Shown: positions 43,749-54,935 of the stretch, piece by piece | Numbering within the stretch: position 1 is the first letter of the stretch | How the letters are laid out: each line of letters starts with the position of its first letter | Source: Chlorobiota bacterium | GTDB lineage: Bacteria > Bacteroidota > Chlorobiia > Chlorobiales > Chlorobiaceae | Direction of reading: 5' to 3' | Assembly (NCBI GenBank): GCA_016866305.1 | Contig: VGMX01000001.1 | Coordinates: forward strand, 108,358-172,357 | Length of the DNA stretch: 64,000 nt | The notes under the pieces: model-generated | Told to the model about the DNA's origin: nothing | The model's database searches: none | The model's input: the letters and a program-made list of their open reading frames with translations, nothing else | Made by a program: the position numbers and the translations under genes

Positions 43749-45623
43749 TCATGCGCCGTGCCCTTCGCGGAAGCCGTGGGTGAACGCTGGATCGTAGAGC
43801 TTCGAACGACCGCCGCGCGCGCCAATCGCTTCGCCGACCACGAGCAGCACCGTGCGGCTCTTGCCGCTCTGCCGCACAAGCGCCGACAGCTCGTCGAGCC
43901 GCCCGCGCCACACCTGCTGGTCGTCCTGGGTGAGCCGGTAGCAGACCGCCACGGGCGTGTCGGCGTCGTAGTGCTCCAGCAGCTCCGACTGCACCTCGTC
44001 GCTCCACTCGGCGCTCAGGTAGATGCACATGGTCGCCCGGGCGCGGGCCAGCTCCGAGAGGCGCTCCCGGTCCGGCACGGGCGTTCGCCCGCTCCCGCGC
44101 GTCAGGATGATGGTCTGCACCTTTTCCGGCACGGTGAACTGCGACTGCAACACCGCCGCCGCCGCCTGGAACGACGAGACGCCCGGCACGATTTCGTACT
44201 CGAACCCTTCGGCGTCAAAAAAGGCCATCTGCTCCTGGATCGCCCCGTAGATCGAGGGGTCGCCGGTGTGCAGCCGCACCACGAACCTGCCCTGACAGCA
44301 GAAACTCGCCATCAGCGCAAACTGCTCTTCGAGCGGCATCGAGGCCGAGCTGCGCACCAGCGCCCCCGGCCTGGCGCAGTGAGTCAGCTTCTCCGGCACG
44401 AGGCTGCCCGCATAGAGGATCAGGTCGGCCTGTTCGAGGTAGCGCCTGCCTTTGAGCGTCACCATCTCCGGATCGCCCGGCCCGGCCCCGACGATAGCGA
44501 TGCGCCCCCGCCGCTCGGCTCCGCGCACGAGGCTGACGGCGAAGGTGTAGTGGTGCGGCCCGCCATCGGCAAAGCCCGCCAGCGCGACCTTCTGCTTTTC
44601 GACCAGCCACCGGTTCACGCCCGAAAGCAGCGCCGCCGAAGCCTCAGAGACACTGTGCACGCCGGTCTTGCGGAAGACGACATCGGACGGATTGGGTACC
44701 GGCCCGGCGCTTTCGAGCCGCTCCGGCGCGAAGCCTTTCAGCGTCGTGCCACACGCTTCGGCAAAGGCGATGAACGCCGCTTCGTCCAGCTTGAAATCGA
44801 CCGACCCCACGCTGCGGATCGAGCGCGGCGAAAGCCCGGCGGCGGCCAGCTCCGCCGTGATGGAGCTGACGAAGCGTCCGGGATCGATGCCCCGCTCCGA
44901 GCCGACCCCAACGCAGAGCACCTTCGGACGATAAAGCACCGCCCGCACCGGCGCTTCGATGAGACGCGGCGTGACGGCGAGCAGGAGACGGCAGGCGCTG
45001 AAATCGACCTGTTCGTAGCGATACGCAATCGTGACGAACGGCGGGGCGGTGCGCTCGAGCTGGTCGGTGAGCGCATCGCGAACGTCGAGCAGCAGCGTCG
45101 TCGGCTCGTGGTTCACGAACGCCGCCATCGCCGTGGTTATCGACTCTCCGGCGACCGGCGAGGCGAACTCGACGCTCCACCCCTCTTCGCGCCCCAGAAT
45201 GTCGAGCGGCCACAACCCCTGCACGTCGCTCGACGTGCTCAGCACCACCTGCGCTCCGAGCAGCAGCGCGACCCGCCCGGCCAGCGCGTTCGCCCCGCCC
45301 GCATGGCCCGACAAGACGCTCTGCACGAAGCGCCCGGACTCGTCACAATTGATCACCGCCGGGTCGCGCTGCTTGCCCTGCAACACCGGCGCTATCGAAC
45401 GCACGCAGATGCCGAGCGAGCCGATAAAGAGAAAGGCGTCGAAGCTGCCAAACGACTGCCGGACAAATACCGGTACGCTCTCGACTTGTTCGGCCAATTC
45501 GGAGTTCCGGGATGAAAAGAGCCCGCATCCGGTAAAACCGTCGGCCACGAGCAGGCTTTTCATTGCGTGACCGAGCGCGATGCCGGTTTCGGTGAGGGCG
45601 ATAATGGCGATTCGTTCGTGCAT
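43749..45623 (-). CDS. Fusion: cobalt-precorrin-5A hydrolase CbiG + cobalt-precorrin-4 C11-methyltransferase CbiF
   Basis: N-term [21 protein letters not shown]...[16 protein letters not shown] (CbiG); C-term [39 protein letters not shown]...[13 protein letters not shown] (CbiF). Confidence 0.92.
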   Translation of the reverse strand: MHERIAIIALTETGIALGHAMKSLLVADGFTGCGLFSSRNSELAEQVESVPVFVRQSFGSFDAFLFIGSLGICVRSIAPVLQGKQRDPAVINCDESGRFVQSVLSGHAGGANALAGRVALLLGAQVVLSTSSDVQGLWPLDILGREEGWSVEFASPVAGESITTAMAAFVNHEPTTLLLDVRDALTDQLERTAPPFVTIAYRYEQVDFSACRLLLAVTPRLIEAPVRAVLYRPKVLCVGVGSERGIDPGRFVSSITAELAAAGLSPRSIRSVGSVDFKLDEAAFIAFAEACGTTLKGFAPERLESAGPVPNPSDVVFRKTGVHSVSEASAALLSGVNRWLVEKQKVALAGFADGGPHHYTFAVSLVRGAERRGRIAIVGAGPGDPEMVTLKGRRYLEQADLILYAGSLVPEKLTHCARPGALVRSSASMPLEEQFALMASFCCQGRFVVRLHTGDPSIYGAIQEQMAFFDAEGFEYEIVPGVSSFQAAAAVLQSQFTVPEKVQTIILTRGSGRTPVPDRERLSELARARATMCIYLSAEWSDEVQSELLEHYDADTPVAVCYRLTQDDQQVWRGRLDELSALVRQSGKSRTVLLVVGEAIGARGGRSKLYDPAFTHGFREGHGA

Positions 45624-45760
45624 GGTTTTTGTGAGGCATATCGGGTTCGTGAAACAAATACGGAGCATCGTGGCATTTCGTTGGGGTGCTTCGCGAAGCG
45701 CCCGTACAAGATCAGACAGATCGGTCTGATCGGACTAATCAGACGGATCGGGCCGCCCGC

Positions 45761-46963
45761 TCACCCCGGTTTCACCGCCTTCATCACCGTCACGGGGTTG
45801 TGGTCGCCGACGGCCAGCCTAAGCGGCTCGGCGAGTTCCATGCCACAGCTGGCGGCGCTGGCGGCGAAGGCGTTGGCGCTCGACTCGCGGACGGCGTTCA
45901 TCACCACCCGGCCTCCGGGAGTGAGAGAACGCGCCACCACATCGAACAGCTCATCGAGCCGGTCGCCGTGGCCGCCGATGAAAACTGCATCGACGCCGTC
46001 ACCGCCGCAGAGCGCCCGGTGATCCTGTTCGAGAAAGTCGCCCATCACCTTCGCGATACCGGGCGCGCCGAAGCGCCGGGCGTTCCTCTCCAGCAGGGCG
46101 TCGCACTCGGAGCGCTTCTCGAAGGCGGTCACCGCGAGACCCGGGAACTGGAGCCGCGCTTCGATGGCCACCGAGCCGGTGCAGAAGCCCACGTCCCAGA
46201 AATTCCGCGCCCGGCCCAGCTCCAGTGCGGCGAGGGCGGCCAGGCGGAAGGGCATTTTGGTAATCATGTTGGGCCGCCCGGCCAAGCCGTCGAACAGCTC
46301 CTCCGGAATGCCGAACCGGCGCTTCGGCGGCTCGATGGCTTCGAGCAAGAGGCAGTTGAGCTTGCCGAATTGCATCCCGTAAGCTTCGTCGAGCGTGCAG
46401 TGCGTCACCCGCTCGTTCTGGCCGCCGAGCGCTTCGCCGACCACCATGCGGTAGCCCGAATAGCCATACTCCAGCATTCGCCGGGCCACCTCCGGCGGGG
46501 TTTTGCGGGCATCGGTCAACACGCCGATGAGCCGCTCTCCGGCGATCAGGGCCCGATCCAGTTCCTCCCAGCTTCGCCCGGTGAGCGAGACGTGGCGCAT
46601 CGACTGGTACGGCATCATGCAGCGCTGCGCAAGCATCTGGAGCGAGTGGAACGCCGGGAAGCTCCACATCGACGCGCCGGGAAAGCGTTTCTGCAAGGTC
46701 GCGCCGAAACCGTAAAAAAAGGGATCGCCGGAGGCGAACACCACCACCGGCCCGTCCTCCCCGGCAAGTTGCGACAGCACCCCGTCAATCGGCGGCGCGA
46801 TGGTGATCCAGCGGTATCCCGCCGGAAGCAGCCCGTCGACAATCTCGCGGTGGCGCTCCCCGCCCGCGAAGATGCGGGCCGCACCAATCGCCGCGATGGC
46901 GGCGGGATCGAGACGAGGCTCCGCGCTGTCGCTGAGGCCGACGAGCGTGAAGCGCTCAGACAT
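45761..46963 (-). CDS. Fusion: CbiE-CbiT precorrin-6Y C5,15-methyltransferase/decarboxylase (CobL type)
   Basis: VVFASGDPFFYGFGATLQKRF; LNCLLLEA; NFWDVGFCTGSVAIEARLQFP. Confidence 0.9.
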   Translation of the reverse strand: MSERFTLVGLSDSAEPRLDPAAIAAIGAARIFAGGERHREIVDGLLPAGYRWITIAPPIDGVLSQLAGEDGPVVVFASGDPFFYGFGATLQKRFPGASMWSFPAFHSLQMLAQRCMMPYQSMRHVSLTGRSWEELDRALIAGERLIGVLTDARKTPPEVARRMLEYGYSGYRMVVGEALGGQNERVTHCTLDEAYGMQFGKLNCLLLEAIEPPKRRFGIPEELFDGLAGRPNMITKMPFRLAALAALELGRARNFWDVGFCTGSVAIEARLQFPGLAVTAFEKRSECDALLERNARRFGAPGIAKVMGDFLEQDHRALCGGDGVDAVFIGGHGDRLDELFDVVARSLTPGGRVVMNAVRESSANAFAASAASCGMELAEPLRLAVGDHNPVTVMKAVKPG

Positions 46964-48365
46964 GGCAGCCCGGATTCATCGCCTCCGCCTCGTCGAGGCT
47001 GAAAGCCGCGTTGACGATGGTGGCGGCAATCGCACTGCCCCCCTTGCGCCCCTCGATGACCGCTATCGGCGTCGCGACCGCAGCCGCCTTGAGCCGGTGC
47101 TTCGACTCGACCACGTTCACGAAGCCGACCGGAGCGCCGATCACCCCCATCGGCGCGAAGCTGCCGCGATGCAACAGCGAGGCCAGTTCAAGGAGTGCCG
47201 TCGGAGCGTTACCGATCACGAAGAGCGCGTCGGGATGCTCCCCGGCAGCGAGCCGTATCCCCGCTTGGCTACGCGTGATGCCCGCGCTTTTGGCCAGCTC
47301 CGCCACGCAAGGATCGTGCAGGTAGCAGTGCACGGCAATGCCGTAGCGCTCCAGCGCCGCCTTGCGCAGCCCCGACTGCACCATCGTCACGTCGGTGATG
47401 ATCGTCGCGCCACCGGCGGTGAGTGCCTCGTGCCAGCGTTGGATCGCGCCGGGTGAGGCGTGGAACAGCTCCTGCATCTCGAAATCGGCGGTGGTGTGGA
47501 TCGCGTGCATGACCGCCCAGCGCTCGTCGGAGGGACGATCGTCCGGCTTCATCAGCCCGGCGATGGTGCGGAAACTGTCGCTCATAATCGACTGGCCGAC
47601 CGTTTTCGACTCGCTCTCCTCCTCGCGCCTGAAGTAACCCCTTGGCGTAATCATCTGCTCGCCGGAGAAGAAGGTCGAAGCGTTGCCCACCAGCATTACG
47701 GTGAACATGTCGAGCGAGTCGGGATCGAACTCGCCGAGCGTCGTCAGCACCACCGACTCGTCGTCGCGCGAAACGTTGCGGACGATACCCACCGGTGTCG
47801 AGGGCGAGCGGTAGCGCAGGAACAGCTCCTTGAAGCGATGAATCTGCCAGTAGCGGTCGCGGCTGCGGGGATTGTAGAGCGCCGTCACGAAATCCGCCGA
47901 GGCCGCCGCCTTGATCCGGTTTTCGATTACCTCCCACGGCGTCATCAGGTCGGAGAGCGAAATGGTGCAGAAGTCGTGGCTCACCGGAGCGCCGAGCCGC
48001 GCGGCGGCGGCCTGAAACGCGCTGATGCCCGGCAGTACAGCGATGACGACATCGGGCCAGCGACCACTCGCGTGCAGTTCGGCAATCAGCGACGCCATGC
48101 CATAGATGCCCGAGTCGCCGGAGCTGACCACGACGACCTGCCGTCCCTCGGAGGCCAGCGCGAATGCTTGTTCGGCCCGCTGCATCTCTCCGGTCATGCC
48201 GGTTGAAACCTGCCGCGCGGTCGGGGGAATCAGGTGCGCGATGCTCTTCATATAGCCGGTGTAGCCGACAACGGCGTCAGCCTCGCGGATCGCTTCGAGC
48301 ACCTGCGGGATCATCATCGAGTCGCTGCCGGGGCCGAGGCCCGCGACGGTAATCCTGCCGTTCAT
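46956..48365 (-). CDS. Fusion: CbiH precorrin-3B C17-methyltransferase + CbiC precorrin-8X methylmutase
   Basis: N-term MNGRITVAGLGPGSDSMMIPQVLEAIREADAVVGYTGYM...VVSSGDSGIYGMA; C-term MHAIHTTADFEMQELF...IITDVTMVQSGL...VIGNAPTALLEL...APMGVIGAPVGFVNVVESK. Confidence 0.92.
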   Translation of the reverse strand: MNGRITVAGLGPGSDSMMIPQVLEAIREADAVVGYTGYMKSIAHLIPPTARQVSTGMTGEMQRAEQAFALASEGRQVVVVSSGDSGIYGMASLIAELHASGRWPDVVIAVLPGISAFQAAAARLGAPVSHDFCTISLSDLMTPWEVIENRIKAAASADFVTALYNPRSRDRYWQIHRFKELFLRYRSPSTPVGIVRNVSRDDESVVLTTLGEFDPDSLDMFTVMLVGNASTFFSGEQMITPRGYFRREEESESKTVGQSIMSDSFRTIAGLMKPDDRPSDERWAVMHAIHTTADFEMQELFHASPGAIQRWHEALTAGGATIITDVTMVQSGLRKAALERYGIAVHCYLHDPCVAELAKSAGITRSQAGIRLAAGEHPDALFVIGNAPTALLELASLLHRGSFAPMGVIGAPVGFVNVVESKHRLKAAAVATPIAVIEGRKGGSAIAATIVNAAFSLDEAEAMNPGCHV

Positions 48366-49102
48366 GATGCAAAGGGCGAAAGGGTTGACTGTCGGCAGTG
48401 CGGTGAGCAAGCCAGCAGCGAAAAGTAGGGAATGGCGCGATCCCGCAAAGCGTCGATCTCCATCGTCAAAAACTCGCCCGCCATACCCACCTTTTCTGCG
48501 TAGAGGAAGGGTTGGGCGTACCGTTCGAGGAAAGCGACCAACTCATTTTTCACCGTGGAGAGCTTCATTACCACCACGGTGCTGTGCGAGGCAAGGGCAC
48601 GCTCAAGCTCGCCGATCTCGTCGATCTGCGCCAGCACGAGCACACTGTCGCTTTGCAACGCGAGCGGCATTCCGGCAGCCGACCCGGCGGCGATGAAGGC
48701 CGGAATGCCGGGCGTCATCGAGTAGTCGAGGCCGTCTCGCCGCGCCCGCTCGACGATGGCCAACGCGGTGCTGTAAAAGCCCCCGTCGCCGACGCTCACC
48801 ACCGCCACGCGGTGGCCTACCCGCACATCCTCCGCCATCGCGGCGTAGTTGGCCGCGTAACTCGCCTCAGCGGCCTCGCGCGAACGCGACATCGGCACCA
48901 GCATCCCCCGAAGCTTCGACGGATCGAGATCGTACGCTTCGAGAATGTCGAGCGCCACGCTCGTCACCACCCCCGAAGCGCTCACCGTTCCGGGATAGTA
49001 GATCACCTCCGCCTCCCTGAGCTGCGAGAGCGCCCTGATGGTGATGAGGCCGGGATCGCCCGGTCCGAGCGAAACGCACACGATAGAGCCTTGTTTTTCC
49101 AT
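48362..49102 (-). CDS. cbiL: Precorrin-2/cobalt-precorrin-2 C20-methyltransferase
   Basis: IVCVSLGPGDPGLITIRALSQLREAEVIYYPG; VAVVSVGDGGFYST; MTPGIPAFIAAGSAAGMPLA. Confidence 0.9.
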   Translation of the reverse strand: MEKQGSIVCVSLGPGDPGLITIRALSQLREAEVIYYPGTVSASGVVTSVALDILEAYDLDPSKLRGMLVPMSRSREAAEASYAANYAAMAEDVRVGHRVAVVSVGDGGFYSTALAIVERARRDGLDYSMTPGIPAFIAAGSAAGMPLALQSDSVLVLAQIDEIGELERALASHSTVVVMKLSTVKNELVAFLERYAQPFLYAEKVGMAGEFLTMEIDALRDRAIPYFSLLACSPHCRQSTLSPFAS

Positions 49103-49305
49103 ATGTTCAACCCGTTATAGAAAACGCTAATCAGTTTTTTGATGTTGTCATTCTGAACGAAATGAAGAATCCAGTTTCTTCGGAAATACCTGATAATTGA
49201 ATACTTTAAAAAGCGTTACGAAACTCTTCAGGATTCTTCGACCGACTGCGTCGGACCCCCGACATGTCGGGGCGGCGCACACACACGAAACAACCCGCCC
49301 ACCCC

Positions 49306-50229
49306 TCACGACAACAGATCGATGCCATGGTCTTCGGCGGTTTCGAGAATCCGGCGGGCGAAGATCGCGGCGAAGCGGTCGTCCGAACCGAGGCCCTCCA
49401 TGCGGGTCTCGACCCGGCATCCCGCCGCCTCGAATACGCCTTTCCACGAGCCGGGATCGTCGTCGGCGATGTCGTTGTGCGCGTGGTCGCCCGCAGTGAT
49501 CATAAAGGGGTGCAGCAGCACCGACTTGCGTCCGCTGCCCATCACCTCGGCGACGATCTCCTCCACGCCGGGCCGCCCCTCGACCATGCCGATGTGAATC
49601 TGTGCGCCCGGATTGCGGCTGCGCATCACCTGGCAAGTTTCGTGAAACGCGCCAGACGAAAAGAAATCGTTGCCGTGCGCCACATAAACCAGCACCGCGT
49701 CGAGCTGGCGGGCTCGTTCGACATCGTCGTCGAACAGCGCGGCAACCTCCCCGATATCCTCCGCATAGTCGTGCTCCACGCCGCAGGTGCCGAGCGCCGG
49801 GCGCGACAGCACCACCTTCTCGAAGGGCGACCAGACCCGCTTGATGGTGCGGATAGACTGGAGCGCCGACACGTAGGATTTAAGATCCTCGAACTGCTCG
49901 CCGTGGTACATGTGGGTCGGTTGTACGATGACCGTCCTGTAGTTGCCGTCCTGCAAATTGCCGATCGCGCCGAGGAACCCCTGCACGTTCAGGAACTCGT
50001 CCGCCACCCCTTCGTCGAGCCACTTCCGGGGGTCGCGACGCCGCGCCGACCAGATGTTGCGCACCATGTTCGAGGTGAAGCAGTGCCGCACTTCAATGCC
50101 GGGAATCCGCGCCCGCACTTGCCGCCGGATGTTCTCCAGCGAGGTCAGCGCCGAAGGGTACGTGGTGCCGAAATGAGCGAGCAAAACCGCCTTCTTGTTG
50201 ATCTGCGAACGCTTTTTGTGTTTACTCAT
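49306..50229 (-). CDS. cbiK: Sirohydrochlorin cobaltochelatase (CbiK type)
   Basis: KAVLLAHFGTTYPSALTSLENIRRQV; TVIVQPTHMYHGEQFEDL; VYVAHGNDFFSSGAF; HPFMITAGDHAHNDIADDD. Confidence 0.9.
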   Translation of the reverse strand: MSKHKKRSQINKKAVLLAHFGTTYPSALTSLENIRRQVRARIPGIEVRHCFTSNMVRNIWSARRRDPRKWLDEGVADEFLNVQGFLGAIGNLQDGNYRTVIVQPTHMYHGEQFEDLKSYVSALQSIRTIKRVWSPFEKVVLSRPALGTCGVEHDYAEDIGEVAALFDDDVERARQLDAVLVYVAHGNDFFSSGAFHETCQVMRSRNPGAQIHIGMVEGRPGVEEIVAEVMGSGRKSVLLHPFMITAGDHAHNDIADDDPGSWKGVFEAAGCRVETRMEGLGSDDRFAAIFARRILETAEDHGIDLLS

Positions 50230-51031
50230 GACTGTTCATTGTGATTTCCCTGCCTGGAGATTTTTCCCGATCCGTCTGATCTTGTTCCCCACCCCCTTCC
50301 GGAACGGCGTGTTCGCCGATGATGAACACCACCGGCAGCGGAAGCTCGCGTTCACGGAGCCGCTCGACAATCGTGCCGAGCGTGGCCGCGACCAGCGCCT
50401 GGTCGCTCCGCGAGACTCTCGAGACCGCGCACGCCGGAAGCTCCGGCGGCAGGCCGGACTCGATGAAGCGCCCGACGATCCTGTCGAGATGCTCGAAGCC
50501 CATGTACATCACCAGCGGCATGCCCGCCTTCATCAGCTCGATCACTGCCGCGAAATGCTCCAGCGAGTAATCGGCGGTCTGGCCGGTGCAGAAGAGCGCC
50601 GAGGTGTTCCGGTAGCGCTCGGTCAGCGGTATCCGGCAAAGCTCTGCGGCGGCGATGCCCGCCGTGATGCCCGGCAACACCTCGCACGGCGCTCCGGCAG
50701 CGGCGAGCGCGCGCACCTCCTCGATGCCGCGCCCGAACATGAAGGGGTCGCCCGCCTTCAGCCGGACGACGCATTTGCCCTCGCTTGCGTACCGGGCGAG
50801 CAAGTCGTTGATCTCTTGCTGCCGCGCCGTCTGATCTTTTCCGTCTCCGATGCGTTTGCCGACGGCGATCCTCTCCGCACCAAGCGGCAGCAGCGCGAGA
50901 ATCTCCGGACTGACGAGCGCGTCGTGCAGCACCACGTCAGCCAATTGCAGCAGCTTGTGCGCCCGCACGGTCAGTAACTCCGGATCGCCCGGCCCGGCCC
51001 CAACCAGCCAAACTTTGCCACTATGTTCCAT
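50222..51031 (-). CDS. cobA: Uroporphyrinogen-III C-methyltransferase
   Basis: [68 protein letters not shown]. Confidence 0.94.
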   Translation of the reverse strand: MEHSGKVWLVGAGPGDPELLTVRAHKLLQLADVVLHDALVSPEILALLPLGAERIAVGKRIGDGKDQTARQQEINDLLARYASEGKCVVRLKAGDPFMFGRGIEEVRALAAAGAPCEVLPGITAGIAAAELCRIPLTERYRNTSALFCTGQTADYSLEHFAAVIELMKAGMPLVMYMGFEHLDRIVGRFIESGLPPELPACAVSRVSRSDQALVAATLGTIVERLRERELPLPVVFIIGEHAVPEGGGEQDQTDREKSPGREITMNSHE

Positions 51032-51887
51032 TGATCTCCTGTCCCTCCTTCATCAACTTTAAAATCTTTCTGGCCCCGCTGATCGTCATTGCCGTGCCGT
51101 GTAGACCGAAACCGTCCTTTGTGGCAAGAATCTCGATCAGATGGGCGATGCGCGGCAGGCGAAGCCCGGCTTTTCTGACAAGATCGCGATGCTCGAACAT
51201 CGAAGCGACCTCGCCCTCAAACAGCACTCTCCCCCGATCCATCACGCAGGCCCGGTCACAGAAGAGCGGCACCATTTCGATGTCGTGCGTGGCGACAACC
51301 ACCGTCATGCCGGAGGAGCGTTGCAGTTCGCGGATGAAGCGCATGATGCCGTCCGCGCCTTTCGGATCAAGTCCGGCGGTCGGCTCATCGAGCAAGAGCA
51401 CCGACGGCTCCATCGCCAGCACCCCGGCCAGCGCCACCCGTTTTTTCTGTCCGAAGCTGAGGTGGTGCACCGGCTTGCGCGCCAGCTCCGCCACGCCGAC
51501 GAGCCCCATCGCCGCCTCGACCCTGCAGCGCACCTCCGGCTCCGGCAGGCCGAGATTGCAGAGGCCAAACGAAATGTCCTCGTAAACGCTCGACGCGAAG
51601 AGCTGCGCGTCGGGGTTCTGGAACACGATGCCGACCTCCTGCCGCAGGCTTTTGAGTCCCCGTGTCGAATAATCAAGCGGCTGATCGCGCAGCAGCACCC
51701 GGCCCGAGCATGGCCTGAGAATGCCGTTGAAGCTGAGCAGGAGCGACGATTTGCCAGCGCCGTTGCCGCCGAGCAACGCGGTAACCTGCCCCGCCGGGAT
51801 AGGAAGCTCCACACCATCGAGCCCCACTATGCCGTCCGGCCAAACGAACCTCAGCCCTTCCGTTTTGAGCATGCTCGGCGACGACAT
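51021..51887 (-). CDS. cbiO: Cobalt ECF/CbiO ATP-binding protein
   Basis: Walker [54 protein letters not shown]. Confidence 0.95.
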   Translation of the reverse strand: MSSPSMLKTEGLRFVWPDGIVGLDGVELPIPAGQVTALLGGNGAGKSSLLLSFNGILRPCSGRVLLRDQPLDYSTRGLKSLRQEVGIVFQNPDAQLFASSVYEDISFGLCNLGLPEPEVRCRVEAAMGLVGVAELARKPVHHLSFGQKKRVALAGVLAMEPSVLLLDEPTAGLDPKGADGIMRFIRELQRSSGMTVVVATHDIEMVPLFCDRACVMDRGRVLFEGEVASMFEHRDLVRKAGLRLPRIAHLIEILATKDGFGLHGTAMTISGARKILKLMKEGQEINGT

Positions 51888-52669
51888 CAGAAAAGCCTCC
51901 CGAAATGCGTTGCGATGGCGACGCAAAACAACGCCCCCTCGACCAGCGCGATGCCTGCAAGCGATGGCCTCTGCGCTCGCGGTGACGGAGCCAGCACACG
52001 AATCAAGCCGTCGTAGCCCCGGCACTCCATCGCCACATACACCTCCTCGGCGCGACGGGCCGAAAAGAAGAACAGGTTCGAGGCGAGCGACGCAAGGGAG
52101 CGGAATGATGCCGCCGTGCCCGCATAGCCGAGCCGTGAGCGCTGCGCGGTCGCCATCTCCGAGGCTGTCTCGAAGAGCAGGAAGACAAAGCGATAGACGA
52201 GCAACGTCATTTCGATAAGCAGCACCGGAATACCCAACGAAGCCATGGAGCGCCCGAGGTCGGCGACCGGCGTCGTGAAGGCGATGAAGTAGAGGCACGA
52301 AACCGACGCCAGCGCCTTGAACGCCAAGTGAATCGCCATCGCAAGGCCGGCTGAGGTCACACCGATGAAAGCACTGCCAACCGGAATCGAGAAAAGAAAT
52401 AGCTCTGGATGCACGGAAATATCAAACGCGACAGCTGCCGTTCCGATCATGAGAAAGGCTGCCGGAAGCAGCAGCCAGCGGAGATAGTCACCTGGCCGGA
52501 CACCTCCCTTCATGACGACCGAGGCACTCATCAGCCCAGAAACCAGCAGCGAAAACAGTGCGGAGTCCACCCAAAGCACCATTGCGATGGGTGGAAGCGC
52601 ATAGAGCAGCTTGTAGCCCGGCGCGACATCGCGCAGCCGGGAGCTTGCTGCGTAGTGGTCGAGCGTCAT
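51887..52669 (-). CDS. cbiQ: Cobalt ECF transporter T component CbiQ
   Basis: [68 protein letters not shown]. Confidence 0.9.
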   Translation of the reverse strand: MTLDHYAASSRLRDVAPGYKLLYALPPIAMVLWVDSALFSLLVSGLMSASVVMKGGVRPGDYLRWLLLPAAFLMIGTAAVAFDISVHPELFLFSIPVGSAFIGVTSAGLAMAIHLAFKALASVSCLYFIAFTTPVADLGRSMASLGIPVLLIEMTLLVYRFVFLLFETASEMATAQRSRLGYAGTAASFRSLASLASNLFFFSARRAEEVYVAMECRGYDGLIRVLAPSPRAQRPSLAGIALVEGALFCVAIATHFGRLF

Positions 52670-52971
52670 CACGGCTGCCCCGCACCGGCGGATTCGCCCT
52701 TGCCTCGCAGAAATCCGAGGCCATAGCCCAGCACGCCCGCACCCAGCGCCGCCTGCAACGCAAACAGCAGGCTCTCGACCTCCCCGCCCGGCGGCTCCCA
52801 GAACGGCGCAAACCATGGCTCGTAGCTGGGATACAATTCTGTGATTGCCTCCTCGGCTTGGCCGTCCGCGCCGCCGAACTCGGCATGTTTGAGCGTCATC
52901 AGCGGCACGACCGCCAGCGCGATCACCAGCGCCGCAAGCAGAAGATTCTTCAGGATCGATTTTTTCATCAT
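52669..52971 (-). CDS. cbiN: CbiN/PDGLE-type small membrane component
   Basis: Two TM small protein between cbiM and cbi[23 protein letters not shown]...[38 protein letters not shown]. Confidence 0.82.
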   Translation of the reverse strand: MMKKSILKNLLLAALVIALAVVPLMTLKHAEFGGADGQAEEAITELYPSYEPWFAPFWEPPGGEVESLLFALQAALGAGVLGYGLGFLRGKGESAGAGQP

Positions 52972-53723
52972 TTCACCTCCCCGGAAAGCGTTGCAGAACC
53001 GAACATGGTCTCACCGGCATACGAGAGGATGGCGTTGTAGACCATCACCGTCAGAATGCCCTCGCTCACGGCAAGCGGCACCTGCGTCACGGCGAAGATA
53101 CCGAGGAACTTGAACATGGCTGCGGCAAACCCGCCGGTCGCCGACGGAAAAGCCGCGGCGAGCTGGAGCGAGGTGACGACGTAGGTCACCAGATCGCCCA
53201 GCGCCGCGCCGAGAAAGACTGCCATAGAGCGTGGAGCCTTCATCCCGTCGGCGAGCTTGTAAATGCCGTATGACACAAACGGCCCGGCAATGCCCATCGA
53301 AAAGAGGTTTGCGCCAAGCGTCGTCAACCCGCCGTGAGCGAGCAGCAACGCCTGAAAGAGCAGCACTATCGCTCCAAGCACGCTCATAACCGACGGGCCG
53401 AACATGATCGCTCCGAGCCCCACGCCGGTCGGGTGCGAACAGCTTCCCGTAACTGACGGAATCTTGAGGGACGAAAGTACGAAGGCGAACGCCCCGACCA
53501 TCGCCAGCAGCAGCTTCATGCGCGGATTGTCGGCCACGATCTTGCGCATCAACCGGAAGCCGAGCACGAAAAAGGGCAACGACACTGCCGTCCAGAACAG
53601 GCTCCAGCCCGGCGGCAGGAATCCCTCCATGATGTGCATGGCATAAGCCTCGCAGCCACCGAGCAGCATGAAGGCCGCAGCCATCGTGGCCCCGGCGATA
53701 AAACGGAATTTCATGGTTTTCAT
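52968..53723 (-). CDS. cbiM: Cobalt transporter substrate-specific component CbiM
   Basis: [84 protein letters not shown]. Confidence 0.95.
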   Translation of the reverse strand: MKTMKFRFIAGATMAAAFMLLGGCEAYAMHIMEGFLPPGWSLFWTAVSLPFFVLGFRLMRKIVADNPRMKLLLAMVGAFAFVLSSLKIPSVTGSCSHPTGVGLGAIMFGPSVMSVLGAIVLLFQALLLAHGGLTTLGANLFSMGIAGPFVSYGIYKLADGMKAPRSMAVFLGAALGDLVTYVVTSLQLAAAFPSATGGFAAAMFKFLGIFAVTQVPLAVSEGILTVMVYNAILSYAGETMFGSATLSGEVK

Positions 53724-53734
53724 CGCTTCCTCCT

Positions 53735-54526
53735 TTAATTGAATCGTGCGGCCACGCCCAGCAGCACAGCCGTATCAGGCTCGGCATCGTTCAGCCCGCC
53801 CTTGATGCCAAGATCGAAATCGAAATCTTCGGTGACGCTGTAGATCAGGCCGCCAACCAGAAATGCGGGGTGTGTTCGCGACCCGCTCTCTTCGGCTGTT
53901 TCAATACCGATGTCGGCAACCGCCCTGAGCTTGTCGGAAACCGCATATTCGCCCGCGAGAGATGCGTTCCAGATGTGTTTGTTGCATGTAGCTGCATCCT
54001 CGTCAAGCTCATAGGCATTGCGATGGTAGCCAGCATTGGCATGAAGCGTCAGCGGGCCGAACTCTTTCGTGGCGATCAGCACCGCGCCGCCACTCACCCG
54101 CCCGGTGCCGAGGCCCTTGTCGGCGTCACCGGTCGGTAAGGAGATGCCGGGTTTCAGGGCAAGGCTGAAGCCGTTCTTTTCATTTTCGCAGAACCGCCAC
54201 TTGAGTTCAAGCGTCATATCACCGATACCGCTTTCATCGGCGGTAACCAGTTGGTTTTCCTTCACCTGATACCACAGGTATGGCAATCCGGCAACGATGT
54301 CGATGCCCTCCGATATACCGTAAGAAACCGCCACCGCAGCTTCGTTTTCCCGCTCTTTGATCCTGATACCTTCGCCGGTCTCACTGTTGGAGGAAAATCC
54401 GGTCGTGCACTCGATCTGCCAGCCGCCGTTACCTTGGGTGCCGGTATCGTCGGTAACAAGAGGATGGGCCGCATACGCCGGGGCAGCGCAGCACAGCAGT
54501 GCTACCGCCATAAGATTTTTTTTCAT
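53735..54526 (-). CDS. Outer-membrane beta-barrel transporter (MetA-pathway-of-phenol-degradation family-like)
   Basis: Signal peptide [38 protein letters not shown]; alternating beta strands to C-terminus [10 protein letters not shown]. Confidence 0.72.
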   Translation of the reverse strand: MKKNLMAVALLCCAAPAYAAHPLVTDDTGTQGNGGWQIECTTGFSSNSETGEGIRIKERENEAAVAVSYGISEGIDIVAGLPYLWYQVKENQLVTADESGIGDMTLELKWRFCENEKNGFSLALKPGISLPTGDADKGLGTGRVSGGAVLIATKEFGPLTLHANAGYHRNAYELDEDAATCNKHIWNASLAGEYAVSDKLRAVADIGIETAEESGSRTHPAFLVGGLIYSVTEDFDFDLGIKGGLNDAEPDTAVLLGVAARFN

Positions 54527-54935
54527 GGTCGTGTGTTTTGTTCTGTTAGTTAAAGAGCCAGAAAGGAACGGAAGCCAACGGATGACCGGTATCGGCAAAA
54601 CCATCATAACCCGCACAACGTTGTCAGCGAGTGACTGGGAAAGCATTGAAATGTTGAGTACTCCGTTGAGCCTCATGAATCGACAGCAACAGAAAATGCT
54701 CGTGAAGGTGGGAACGGCCCATTAAACGGGGTTCGGCAGTAAAAATCGCCGGGACGCCAAACGGTGAGCGGAACGGATCGTGATAGACAGGAGGAACGAA
54801 TCGACAGAGAAGCGAGCGGAACAGCCGGTTGCGCATTGCCGTTAACGATGCACGAACCCAGCCTACTCCGGAGGATGGAACGAGGGTGTGTTTCATGGTG
54901 TATGTTGCTTTATTCCCGAAGCGTTAAAAGAAATG

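Noticed and set aside
43662-45515. 617-aa plus-strand ORF
   Set aside because: Antisense to the well-supported CbiGF fusion; long only because GC-rich DNA lacks stops; low-complexity R/H/P-rich translation.
45686-47002. 438-aa plus-strand ORF
   Set aside because: Antisense shadow of CbiET in GC-rich DNA; no recognisable domain.
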